This document shows positions 50,896 to 59,378 of a stretch of DNA of 64,000 nucleotides, one piece after another. Made by a program: the position numbers and the translations under genes. Positions within the stretch are counted from its first letter, which is position 1. Every line of letters starts with the position of its first letter. The notes under the pieces were generated by a model, which made no database searches, had not been told where the DNA came from, and saw only the letters and a list, made by a program, of their open reading frames with translations. Origin of the DNA: SFTJ01 sp905210415 (GTDB taxonomy: Bacteria > Bacteroidota > Bacteroidia > Bacteroidales > Muribaculaceae); assembly GCA_902476295.1 (NCBI GenBank), contig CABSDC010000004.1:5492-69491 (forward strand). Reading direction: 5' to 3'.

Positions 50896-53800
50896 TTAGA
50901 ATCTGCCAGGACCGCCAAAGCCTCTACCGCCAGGAGGTGGTCCAACAGGACGACCATCAGGACCGCCCGGGCCAAATCCGTCGTAATCCATGCCAGATTT
51001 GCTCTTCTTGGCAAATGTCTGGAATCGATAGGAAACTGTGGCAAGCACATAGCGGCCAATGTTGTTGCTCCAGCTTTGCACTTCGTTTTGACCAGAGTTG
51101 CTGAAACTGATGCTCTTGCGTTGTCCGAGCATATCGTATGCCTTAACGCCCACGGTGGCATTTTTGCCCTTCAAGAATTGATATTCAAGCGAGGCATTCC
51201 ATATCCATTGCTTGGTGTCGTAGCCCGATGAATAACCCGATGTGGCGGTGTAGTTTAAGTCGGTGTTGAGCACGAAGTTTGAGAAATATAATGTGCCGTT
51301 GAATGCTCCTCCGTAAGAGTGGATGTCGCGGTTGTTGGTAGTGGTGAGGCTGTTGCGCGCTTGTTGATAGCCGTAGGTTGGGCGCAACTCCAATTCAAGA
51401 ATTGAAGTGCGGAAACTCATACCCGGCGAGATGTTTAAGTTGAGCGAACCAGCCTTGTTGAGCATATCGTCGGAGATGTGCTTCAAGATGCTTTCGGCCG
51501 ATGAGAGGTCGCTGGTGGAGATGTCGCTACGACCCACGTTGTAGCTTTCGCTGCGGCTATAAGATAGGCGCATAAAGCTGCGGAAGAAGAAGCGCTTGCC
51601 CGGAAGTGGCATGCTCAGCATGTTCATCACGCTTGCGTTCCAACTGCCGTCGAGGTTGGTATAGGTAGATGCGCTCTTACCGGTGTTTTGGTCGGAGATT
51701 GTCACTGCCGAAACGTTGTTCTTGGTGTATTTGAATCGGGCGTTGATCATCCAGCTGCGTTGTGCCTCGCTATTGAAGTCGTTGAAGCGGAAGTTGAGGC
51801 GGTGGCTGAAAGTTGCCTTCAGATTAGGGTTACCAACCGAGATGCGCATTGGGTTGCTCACGTCGGGCACGGCTTGCAATTGGCTCACCGATGGTTGGTC
51901 GGCGCTGGCGCGATAGTCGAGCGAGAGGCTGCGAGTCTTGGTGAACTTATATCTGAATCGGGCGTAAGGTGCTGGGCTCCATAGCCAGCTGGTGGTGATG
52001 TTGCGAGCAGGGTTGAGCAGGTCGTCGCTCTTCTGCATTGCACCCATCAATTGCACACCGGCATCAAGGTTGTAGGCTTTGTTCACCTTCTTGTAGCCCA
52101 CTTGTATGTTTTGCGTGAAGAATTGGTTGCGGAATTGGCTGCTCTGGTTGGCGTTGAACACGTCGAGAGCATCGTGCACGTCGTAGTCTCGGGCGAGGAT
52201 GTCATATAGCATCTCTTCGTTTTCGAGGGTTGAGAATCCGAATGTGCGCTTCACCGAACGCTTGAAGTTCTCGTCGTTGAGCAGGCTGTACATAAAGTAC
52301 TGGCTGTTGAGGGCTGTTGATGTGGTAGGCACATCAGAGAGAGTGGCGTAGCGGTCGAAAACGTTCTTGTCGCTGTTGTTGAATTTGTAGCTGCCGCGAT
52401 AGGCAATTTGCAGGAAGTTGGCTTTTGATACGTCGCCGAGCGGTTCGGTCCAAGTGATACGTCCACTCACGGTGTTGCTCCAAGTGTGGTTGCGTATGAG
52501 TTGGGTGATGTCGTCGTCTTGGGTGTCGTCGCTCTCATATTGGTTTACGGTGTGAGTGATGTTGTTCTCGTGTGTGTTTGAGAGCTGATAGCGCAATTGT
52601 GCGCTGAAGCTACGACCCTTGTGCACCTTGAAGTTGTGGTTGTAGATCAGTTCGCCGTTGAAGTTGTAGCTTTTGCCGTTGTCAACGTCTTGCTCCACGC
52701 TCTTGTTGATAGGTCGGAGCGACGAGATGTTGGCACCGGTGCTTGTTTGCGATACTGAGTTGTCCCAGCTCTTGTTGAAGTTGAGCTGCATGCCAGGGCG
52801 GAACTCAAATGTGTTGCAAGAGTCAATCTGCCAGCGCATTCTGAAGAAAGCGTTGAGGTTGTGGCGATTGTTGTTGCTGAGCGATTTCGACTCAGTGAGA
52901 TTGGTGTAATCAGAAAAAGTGGTAGTGGTGGACTTTTGGCTTTGGTAGTCGCGGTTGGAGTGCGAATACATCACGTGGCCACCGATGCGGAATTTCTCTT
53001 CCGAACCCACGTTGAAGTTAAAACCGAGGTTTTGGCTGCTGTTGATGCCGCTATTGCCGCCGCCACGCGAAAAGCGTGCTGCGCCGCCGTCGGTGAAGCC
53101 CATATTATTGGTGTTGTTGGCACCGCCGATGAGTGTGAATTGGTTGCCGTCGCGGAAGTAGTTGGCCATGCCGCGCGCCATATAGCGGTTGTCAGTGCCA
53201 TATCCGCCGGTGATATTGCCCATCCAGCCTTGGTTCATACCCTTCTTCACAGTGAGGTTGATTACGGTTTCTTCCTCGCCGTCGTCCACGCCCGTGAGTC
53301 GGGCAAGGTCGCTTTTGCGGTCAATCACTTGCAGTTTGTCCACGATGTTGGCGGGCAAGTTTTTGCTTGCCACGGTGGCGTCGTCAGAGAAGAATTCTTT
53401 GCCGTCGACAAGAAACTTAGTCACCGTTTTGCCGTTGGCTGTGATAGAGCCGTCGCTGTTCACTTCCACGCCAGGCAAGCGCTTGAGCAGGTCTTCTACT
53501 ACGGCGTTCACTTGGGTTTTATAGCTGCCCGCATTATATTCCACGGTGTCTTCTTTCACTGTGATTTCGGTCTTTACGCCCACTACAGTGGCTTCCTTGA
53601 GCATAATGCTGCTTGGTGAGAGGGCAATCTCGCCGAGGGCTACGTTGCCACTTGCCGGCACGGTGATGGCGCGATTGACGGTGTTGTAGCCCAGATAAGA
53701 AATCTTCAGCACATATTTTCCTTGGGCTGGTGATGCTATAGAGAATTTGCCGTTTGCGTCGCTGGTGGCACCGTTCACGAAGGTGCTGTCGCGGTTGGCT

Positions 53801-53940
53801 TTCACCAGCCGGATGCTTGCCTCCATAAGTGGCGACTTATCGTCGGCACCTATCAGGCTGCCTGTGATTTTTGCGTTGGCGCACAATGTCACTGCTATAG
53901 CCGAAAGAGTAGTGAGTAAATGATAGATGAACCTTTTCAT
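50896..53940 (-). CDS. TonB-dependent receptor-like outer-membrane beta-barrel protein
   Basis: 1014 residues. A signal peptide (MKRFIYHLLTTLSAIAVTLCANA) precedes a carboxypeptidase-like regulatory domain (ITGSLIGADDKSPLMEASIRL). A short plug follows (PGVEVNSDGSITANGKTV, the pattern of outer-membrane beta-barrel family 3), then a long barrel. The last ~25 residues form an unusual Gly/Pro-rich tail (GFGPGGPDGRPVGPPPGG), seen in some members of this family. It is not a SusC: no SusD follows and the plug differs. Ligand unknown. It is monocistronic, with a strong terminator. Confidence 0.88.
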   Translation of the reverse strand: MKRFIYHLLTTLSAIAVTLCANAKITGSLIGADDKSPLMEASIRLVKANRDSTFVNGATSDANGKFSIASPAQGKYVLKISYLGYNTVNRAITVPASGNVALGEIALSPSSIMLKEATVVGVKTEITVKEDTVEYNAGSYKTQVNAVVEDLLKRLPGVEVNSDGSITANGKTVTKFLVDGKEFFSDDATVASKNLPANIVDKLQVIDRKSDLARLTGVDDGEEETVINLTVKKGMNQGWMGNITGGYGTDNRYMARGMANYFRDGNQFTLIGGANNTNNMGFTDGGAARFSRGGGNSGINSSQNLGFNFNVGSEEKFRIGGHVMYSHSNRDYQSQKSTTTTFSDYTNLTESKSLSNNNRHNLNAFFRMRWQIDSCNTFEFRPGMQLNFNKSWDNSVSQTSTGANISSLRPINKSVEQDVDNGKSYNFNGELIYNHNFKVHKGRSFSAQLRYQLSNTHENNITHTVNQYESDDTQDDDITQLIRNHTWSNTVSGRITWTEPLGDVSKANFLQIAYRGSYKFNNSDKNVFDRYATLSDVPTTSTALNSQYFMYSLLNDENFKRSVKRTFGFSTLENEEMLYDILARDYDVHDALDVFNANQSSQFRNQFFTQNIQVGYKKVNKAYNLDAGVQLMGAMQKSDDLLNPARNITTSWLWSPAPYARFRYKFTKTRSLSLDYRASADQPSVSQLQAVPDVSNPMRISVGNPNLKATFSHRLNFRFNDFNSEAQRSWMINARFKYTKNNVSAVTISDQNTGKSASTYTNLDGSWNASVMNMLSMPLPGKRFFFRSFMRLSYSRSESYNVGRSDISTSDLSSAESILKHISDDMLNKAGSLNLNISPGMSFRTSILELELRPTYGYQQARNSLTTTNNRDIHSYGGAFNGTLYFSNFVLNTDLNYTATSGYSSGYDTKQWIWNASLEYQFLKGKNATVGVKAYDMLGQRKSISFSNSGQNEVQSWSNNIGRYVLATVSYRFQTFAKKSKSGMDYDGFGPGGPDGRPVGPPPGGRGFGGPGRF

Positions 53941-54176
53941 CGTTCGCTGATTGCGTTTGTTACTTAAAATTATACCTGTTCTTCTGTTAAGCCCATTTCA
54001 GACGTTATAGGCATGGTGAAAACCGCTGCATTTCTGTGGTTAGCCGACTGTCTTTGGGTGATTTTACGGTTTTTAGATGCAAAGTTTGGCTTAAAGTTAA
54101 GATTTGATGCGAAAAAAATTATTAAAAAGGCTCCTGTTTACTAATTTGTGCGTATCAATTTCGTGTAATGTCGCTA

Positions 54177-55433
54177 TCAAAAGGCGGATGCGAATTTGGT
54201 GAAAGGAACAACCTTGATGCTATATCCGTCTTTGATTATTTCTCTCTCATCGTTGTTGGTGATGATTATCAGGTTGTTGCACTTTAGTTCTTCGGCACAT
54301 TCTATAAGACTTGCAACCTCGCGTTTTTCGGTTTTGGGGGAGGTCATGTCGTAGCACACCTGAATCAGTTGGTGTATGTGTGCGCCCTTGCGTGTCACGA
54401 AGTCCACTTCGCGGTCGTTGCGCGAACGATAATAAAACAAAGAAGTCTCTACTTGAAATCCTTGGCGTAGCAGTTCCACAAACACCTCATTCTCCAGCAA
54501 TCGTCCCAAATTCTCACTAATATTGAAGGCTTTTGATGTAACAAAACCATTGTCGATAACATATACCTTGGTAGCTGCCTTTTTCATTAGCTTCAGTTTG
54601 TTGTTGAAGCGTGGCAAGTAATAGAACAAGTATGGTTCGTGCAGATAGTCCATGAACTTGCGTGTTGTGGTAACACTCGACATCGATAGCTCGGTTGATA
54701 TATCGTTGGCAGAAAGAGGGTTGCAGAAGTTTGATAGCAGGTATAGGGCAAGATTGTTCAGGTCGGTGATGTTGCGTATATTGTGGCGTTTTGCCACATC
54801 TTTCCATATTATAGAGTCGAATAGTGTGGAGAGATAACTGCGTGTGATGCTGCGCATATTGATGGTTTCGGGATAACCACCATTGCGCAGATAGTCGTCG
54901 GCAATCACGGTAATCTTGGCATTTTGTGTGTCGTTGTTGCCAAGAGCGTTAATGCCTTTCCATTGCAATGTTTCAGAAAGGCTGAATGGCAGCATTTCCA
55001 CTTGCAGATATCGACCTGTGAGCACAGTTGCCATTTCGCTGCTCAACATCTTGGCATTGCTGCCAGTGATAACAAGGTTCTTGCCGCGGCGGTATAATTT
55101 TGACACCCAAACGTCCCAGTCTTTCAGGTTCTGTACTTCGTCGAGCAATAAGTATTCATAGCCAGGGTATACTTCGTCGAGAGTGCGCATCACAAGATCT
55201 TCATCCCAATTTGATAGCAGAAGGTTGTCATCGAAATTGAGATATGCAAAGTTTTTGCCTTGCAACATAAGCAGGGCATATGTGGATTTGCCTACACGTC
55301 GAGGGCCGGTGATGAGTTTTATCATTGGGTTGGCGAGAAGAACAGACGTGTCGGTGCTCGACTTGCGCATGAGGTAAGGTCGCGCTAATAGTTCATCGCG
55401 TTCCTTGCGCTGGTTTTGTATGATCGTATTCAT
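54177..55433 (-). CDS. AAA-family ATPase with DUF4143 (AAA_14 type)
   Basis: 418 residues. Walker A GPRRVGKST is at about residues 44-52 and Walker B YLLLDEVQNL near 95-104. A helical middle region precedes a DUF4143 nuclease-like part with NDREVDFVTRKG (a PD-(D/E)xK-like D...E-V-D-F-V core). This architecture is widespread in anaerobes and archaea, and its job is unknown; proposals include nucleic-acid handling or mobile-element functions. It stands alone, preceded by a -7 box. Confidence 0.92.
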   Translation of the reverse strand: MNTIIQNQRKERDELLARPYLMRKSSTDTSVLLANPMIKLITGPRRVGKSTYALLMLQGKNFAYLNFDDNLLLSNWDEDLVMRTLDEVYPGYEYLLLDEVQNLKDWDVWVSKLYRRGKNLVITGSNAKMLSSEMATVLTGRYLQVEMLPFSLSETLQWKGINALGNNDTQNAKITVIADDYLRNGGYPETINMRSITRSYLSTLFDSIIWKDVAKRHNIRNITDLNNLALYLLSNFCNPLSANDISTELSMSSVTTTRKFMDYLHEPYLFYYLPRFNNKLKLMKKAATKVYVIDNGFVTSKAFNISENLGRLLENEVFVELLRQGFQVETSLFYYRSRNDREVDFVTRKGAHIHQLIQVCYDMTSPKTEKREVASLIECAEELKCNNLIIITNNDEREIIKDGYSIKVVPFTKFASAF

Positions 55434-55469
55434 AATGCGCTTGTAATTTTAGTTGCTGGTTTGTAAGGG

Positions 55470-55477
55470 CAAATATA
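55470..55477 (-). promoter_or_regulatory. -7 box of the AAA/DUF4143 gene
   Basis: On the minus strand TATATTTG matches TAnnTTTG, about 37 bp before the ATG. No clear -33 box. Confidence 0.45.
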
Positions 55478-55597
55478 TAGCTTTTTATTCAATAAAACAC
55501 GTTGTAGTGGATAAAAAAGTCGGATTTTATCCATTACGAAGCAATTTAGTGGATAAAATAGGGAATTTTTCAGAAATAGGTGAGAGAAAAATCTAAT

Positions 55598-55675
55598 GCT
55601 CCATCGGCATGCGGCATGCACCGGTGGCTGTGGTGCTGTTCCCCGCCTGATGGGCGGCGGAATGGGCGATGGAGC
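55598..55675. other. G+C-rich structured element in the AAA/ABC intergenic region
   Basis: A perfect 9-bp outer stem, GCTCCATCG (55598-55606) with CGATGGAGC (55667-55675), encloses an inner hairpin CCGCC-TGA-TGGGCGG and two GCATGC words. It is sharply richer in G+C than its surroundings and has no reading frame. It could be a repeat element or a small structured RNA. Leftwards it is followed by ATTAGATTTTT, so a terminator role is possible but has no gene to serve. Confidence 0.5.
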
Positions 55676-55693
55676 TGATGGCTGGCGGCAATA

Positions 55694-55725
55694 TTGCTCG
55701 TATTCAATTATTATTGCTAATTTTG
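55694..55725 (+). promoter_or_regulatory. Promoter of the ABC exporter gene
   Basis: TTG (55694-55696) and TAATTTTG (55718-55725) with a 21-bp spacer, about 32 bp before the ATG. Confidence 0.65.
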
Positions 55726-55756
55726 CAGAGAATTAATAGAATATGCATATTTAAGA

Positions 55757-57583
55757 ATGAAAGAATTTCTGAAAATACTATACCGATTTGTGCCTCGTTA
55801 CAAGAAATACTTGGTGCTAAATGTGTCGTTTAATTTGCTTGCGGCGTTTCTCACGCTGTTCTCGTTTGCGCTTATCATTCCTATCCTGGAGATGCTGTTT
55901 AAGATTAATCCAGCCACATATAGTTATATGCCGCTCGGCAGCGGTTCGCTTAAGGAAGTGGTGGTAAACGATTTCTACTACTACACGCAAATGGTGATAG
56001 AGCAGTGGGGACAGAGCATGGCGCTTGCGGTGCTCGCCGTGATGCTTGTGGTGATGACAGCCCTGAAGACGGGTAGTGCCTATCTGAGTGCTTTCTTCAT
56101 GGTGCCCATACGCGCCGGAGTGGTGCGCGACATACGCAACACCATCTATCACAAGATTATGGAATTGCCGTTGGGCTTCTTCACCAATGAGCGCAAGGGC
56201 GACGTGATGGCTCGTATGAGTGGCGATGTCACTGAGGTGGAAAATAGTATTATGGCATCGCTCGACATGATGTTTAAGAATCCTATCATGATTATCGTTT
56301 GCCTCACCACAATGATAATGGTGAGTTGGCAGCTCACCGTGTTTGTGCTTGTGCTGCTGCCTGTGGCAGGATATGTGATGGGCAAGGTGGGCAAGCGCCT
56401 CAAGCGCGTGTCGCTTGAGGGTCAGACACAATGGGGCGTGATACTCTCAAATATCGAGGAGACGCTCGGCGGGCTGCGCATCATCAAGGCGTTTAATGCT
56501 CAGCATAAGGCAGAGGCGCGTTTTCGTGGCGAGAATGGCAAATTTGCGCAGATCACCACACGCATGATGCGTCGCCATGAGTTGGCTCACCCGATGAGCG
56601 AATTTTTGGGCACATCCACCATTGCCATCGTGCTGTGGTTTGGCGGCACGCTCATCTTGATGGGCAATAGCAGCATCAGTGCGGCATCGTTTATCTATTA
56701 TATGGTGATATTCTATAGCATCATCAATCCTGCCAAAGATCTCTCTAAGGCATCATATAGCATACAGCGCGGATTGGCATCGATGGAGCGTATCGACAAG
56801 ATTTTGAAAGCCGAGAATCCGATAGCCGAACCAACCGATGCTAAGCCATTGCTTGCGCTCAAGCAGATGATTTCGTATAGCAACGTGCGCTTCCGTTATG
56901 GCAGCGAGTGGGTGGTGGACAATGTAAGCCTCGACATTCCTGCTGGCGCCACAGTGGCTCTTGTGGGTCAATCGGGTTCGGGAAAGAGCACCCTTGCCGA
57001 CCTTTTGCCACGCTTCTACGATGTGAATGAGGGCTCGATAACCATCGACGGCATCGACATACGCCATGTGCGCACCACCGATTTGCGCGCATTGATGGGC
57101 AATGTCAATCAGGAGGCAATCTTGTTTAACGACACATTCTACAACAATATCACTTTCGGAGTGGAGCAGGCATCGATGGACGATGTGATACATGCCGCCA
57201 AGGTGGCTAACGCCTATGAGTTTATCATGGCGTCGGAGCAGGGATTCGACACCAATATCGGCGACCGTGGATGTCGCCTTTCTGGCGGCCAGCGCCAGCG
57301 CATAAGCATAGCGCGAGCCATATTGAAAAACCCTTCGATATTGATTCTCGATGAGGCCACATCGGCGCTCGACACCGAGAGCGAACGATTGGTGCAGGAA
57401 GCCCTCGACAATCTTATGCACGGACGCACCACGCTGGTGATTGCCCACCGCCTGTCTACGATAAAGAATGCCGACTTGATATGCGTGATGCACGAGGGCC
57501 GCATAGTGGAGCGTGGCACACACGATGCGCTCATCGCTCAAGACGGCTACTACAAGCGATTGGTGGATATGCAGAAGTTTTGA
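55757..57583 (+). CDS. ABC transporter, fused membrane and ATPase domains (MsbA-like)
   Basis: 608 residues, the size of a half-transporter. The membrane domain (residues ~1-330, six helices) is followed by an ATPase domain with Walker A GQSGSGKST, signature LSGGQRQR, Walker B ILILDEATSALD and the H-loop IAHRLST. It works as a homodimer in the inner membrane. MsbA-type members flip lipid A core, and others export peptides or lipids. The lone gene with its own promoter, directed away from the AAA gene, fits a housekeeping lipid flippase, but the substrate is inferred. Confidence 0.93.
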   Translation: MKEFLKILYRFVPRYKKYLVLNVSFNLLAAFLTLFSFALIIPILEMLFKINPATYSYMPLGSGSLKEVVVNDFYYYTQMVIEQWGQSMALAVLAVMLVVMTALKTGSAYLSAFFMVPIRAGVVRDIRNTIYHKIMELPLGFFTNERKGDVMARMSGDVTEVENSIMASLDMMFKNPIMIIVCLTTMIMVSWQLTVFVLVLLPVAGYVMGKVGKRLKRVSLEGQTQWGVILSNIEETLGGLRIIKAFNAQHKAEARFRGENGKFAQITTRMMRRHELAHPMSEFLGTSTIAIVLWFGGTLILMGNSSISAASFIYYMVIFYSIINPAKDLSKASYSIQRGLASMERIDKILKAENPIAEPTDAKPLLALKQMISYSNVRFRYGSEWVVDNVSLDIPAGATVALVGQSGSGKSTLADLLPRFYDVNEGSITIDGIDIRHVRTTDLRALMGNVNQEAILFNDTFYNNITFGVEQASMDDVIHAAKVANAYEFIMASEQGFDTNIGDRGCRLSGGQRQRISIARAILKNPSILILDEATSALDTESERLVQEALDNLMHGRTTLVIAHRLSTIKNADLICVMHEGRIVERGTHDALIAQDGYYKRLVDMQKF

Positions 57584-57596
57584 TGTGATGGAGCGG

Positions 57597-58271
57597 TTAT
57601 AACGAGCCTTGCTCGATGGCTACGCAGATGCGTTCCACCATGGCATCGTTTTTGTCCTTCTCAGGATTGTAGGGGTTCTTCATGTTCACGCCGAAGAAGC
57701 GCCCAAAAGTCTGCCAGAATCCGGCGCGAAACGAGCCGAGAAATGCCTTCACGATGTTGTAGGACGTTTGATTGGTTTCGCGGTTGATGAGTTTGCACAG
57801 CATCTTGCCTTGGCTGCGGGTCATCTTCTTCATCACTGGTTTGTATTGGCGGAAAATCTCCTTTTCGAAGCTTTTCAGATAAGCCTCTTTCTCCTTCTTT
57901 GTGGGGAAAGTCTCAAGATATTCGTAGGTCTCAAGCAGCGTGCTGCATATGAGCTTTGCGTAAGGCAGCGTGCGCTTCACGTCGCGCACGGTGCGCCAAT
58001 AGAATTCTTCTTCCTTCTTGTTCTTAAACCGTTCGGGCGGGAAAATGGTGATCGGGTTAAACACGAGCATCATCAGCGTGTCGCCACTCTCTTGGTCGCG
58101 GAAATGATAGTAGCCGGCAAACACCTTCTGTCGCGCCGAAGGAATCTCGGTCATAGCAGGCAGATTGTTCATAGGATTGTCGAGCTCCTCCTTTTTTGCC
58201 GTAGGCGAAGCCAAAGCACTGCTTATAGCGATGCTCATCACCGAGAACAATATTATCAAACGATGCGTCAT
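57597..58271 (-). CDS. DUF4294 family protein
   Basis: The frame is open to 58412, but a promoter (-7 at 58289-58296) and the terminator of the neighbouring gene lie inside that extension, so the ATG at 58271 is correct. It gives a signal peptide MTHRLIILFSVMSIAISSALAS. 224 residues. EEEFYWRTVRDVKRTLPYAKL and RSQGKMLCKLINRETNQTSYNIVKAFLGSFRAGFWQ are the conserved blocks of DUF4294, a Bacteroidetes-specific exported family of unknown function. It converges on the ABC exporter gene. Confidence 0.88.
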   Translation of the reverse strand: MTHRLIILFSVMSIAISSALASPTAKKEELDNPMNNLPAMTEIPSARQKVFAGYYHFRDQESGDTLMMLVFNPITIFPPERFKNKKEEEFYWRTVRDVKRTLPYAKLICSTLLETYEYLETFPTKKEKEAYLKSFEKEIFRQYKPVMKKMTRSQGKMLCKLINRETNQTSYNIVKAFLGSFRAGFWQTFGRFFGVNMKNPYNPEKDKNDAMVERICVAIEQGSL

Positions 58272-58288
58272 TAGCCTTAATTTGGCGA

Positions 58289-58321
58289 CAAAAATAGTGC
58301 ATAACGGGCTAATAGTGACAA
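58289..58321 (-). promoter_or_regulatory. Promoter of the DUF4294 gene
   Basis: On the minus strand TTG (58319-58321) and TATTTTTG (58289-58296) with a 22-bp spacer, about 18 bp before the ATG at 58271. It decides the start codon. Confidence 0.6.
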
Positions 58322-58360
58322 TAAATTCTATTAATATTTCTAAATTGCTGACCAATACGC

Positions 58361-58393
58361 AAAAGGGCGGGGTAGCCATCAGGCTCCCCACCC
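58361..58393 (-). terminator. Terminator of the SusCD locus
   Basis: Read leftwards, GGGTGGGGAGCC pairs with GGCTACCCCGCCC across TGAT and is followed by TTTT. It lies about 90 bp past the last gene. Confidence 0.78.
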
Positions 58394-58482
58394 TATGAAG
58401 TTCGTTGTCCAAATCCGCGCCGTAGGACCAACGCGATGAAGCGCAGTGTTATCCTATATTCGCGGTCTGGGTAAGTAATACG

Positions 58483-59361
58483 TTATCTTGCCACCAATCC
58501 GGCAACGCCCACTGTGAGGGTCTTGTTGTCGGCAATACCATAGATAAATCGGCGATAAGCGCGGCCGAAATAGCCTGTGATGGTGATGTTGCGCATGATG
58601 GTCTCTTTGCCGTTGGCATTGGTGTAAGTAGCCCAACCTTCGTCAACGCCATTCACAATCTTGCGGAAGCCGAAACGCTGTGTAGAGTATCCGCTGGAAT
58701 TGTGTACGGTTTTCTTCACGTTCTTAACAAACCAGTCGGTGCATTCGCCGAATGCGATTGGTTCGCCATAAGGCTCATAATCATCGTCGTTGGTTGATTT
58801 GCCACCTTCTTTCATAAGCATCACCTGCAGTTTGTAGTCGATAGGTGTGAGAGTGCCGTCGGCAGATTGTGAGGCATACATGAAGTTGTAGAACTTAAAT
58901 ACTGCACCAGTCACTTCGGGGTCTTCGGTCTGCAGATTTGCAGGAGGCGTAGTTTCCTTAAACACAGCAGGTGCTTTGGTAAAGTCGTAGACCCAAACGG
59001 TGTTTTCTCCGGTAGACAATTCGCAAGAATTGTCGTAAACCTTAGTCAGTTTTGAGCTCTGATAAAGTTGGATTGTGTTTGTGCCAGGGGTGGTGGTGTA
59101 GAAGATGTTGGCCAAGCCGCTTGGGATGGCATTGTATCGAGCCAATAGTGCAGCGCCGTTGTTGACATACGAAACACCATTGATGACGCTCTCATAGATA
59201 TTGCTTGCAGAGCCGCTCACGCAAGGAACAACATAGTAGAGTTGGTACTTCGCGATTTTGCTTTCGTCTTGGGGAACGTAGTTATACTCCACATTCTTAT
59301 CGTCGCACGATGCAAAAAGCATTGCAATCAAGCCAAGTGCTAAATATTTCAGATTTTTCAT
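58483..59361 (-). CDS. Surface lipoprotein in the SusE/F position
   Basis: 292 residues. Signal peptide with lipobox FASC (Cys19), followed by acidic DDKNVEYN, a pattern consistent with surface export of Bacteroidetes lipoproteins. The rest is a predicted beta-rich region with no catalytic motif. It follows susD after 17 bp and is the last gene of the operon, the usual place of SusE/SusF-like binding proteins. I do not recognise the family, so a role in ligand capture on the surface is inferred from position. Confidence 0.75.
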   Translation of the reverse strand: MKNLKYLALGLIAMLFASCDDKNVEYNYVPQDESKIAKYQLYYVVPCVSGSASNIYESVINGVSYVNNGAALLARYNAIPSGLANIFYTTTPGTNTIQLYQSSKLTKVYDNSCELSTGENTVWVYDFTKAPAVFKETTPPANLQTEDPEVTGAVFKFYNFMYASQSADGTLTPIDYKLQVMLMKEGGKSTNDDDYEPYGEPIAFGECTDWFVKNVKKTVHNSSGYSTQRFGFRKIVNGVDEGWATYTNANGKETIMRNITITGYFGRAYRRFIYGIADNKTLTVGVAGLVAR

Positions 59362-59378
59362 AATCGTCAGTCTTGGGG

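Noticed and set aside
58272..58412. N-terminal extension of the DUF4294 protein
   Set aside because: It contains the promoter of the gene and the terminator of the neighbouring locus. The ATG at 58271 gives a signal peptide.
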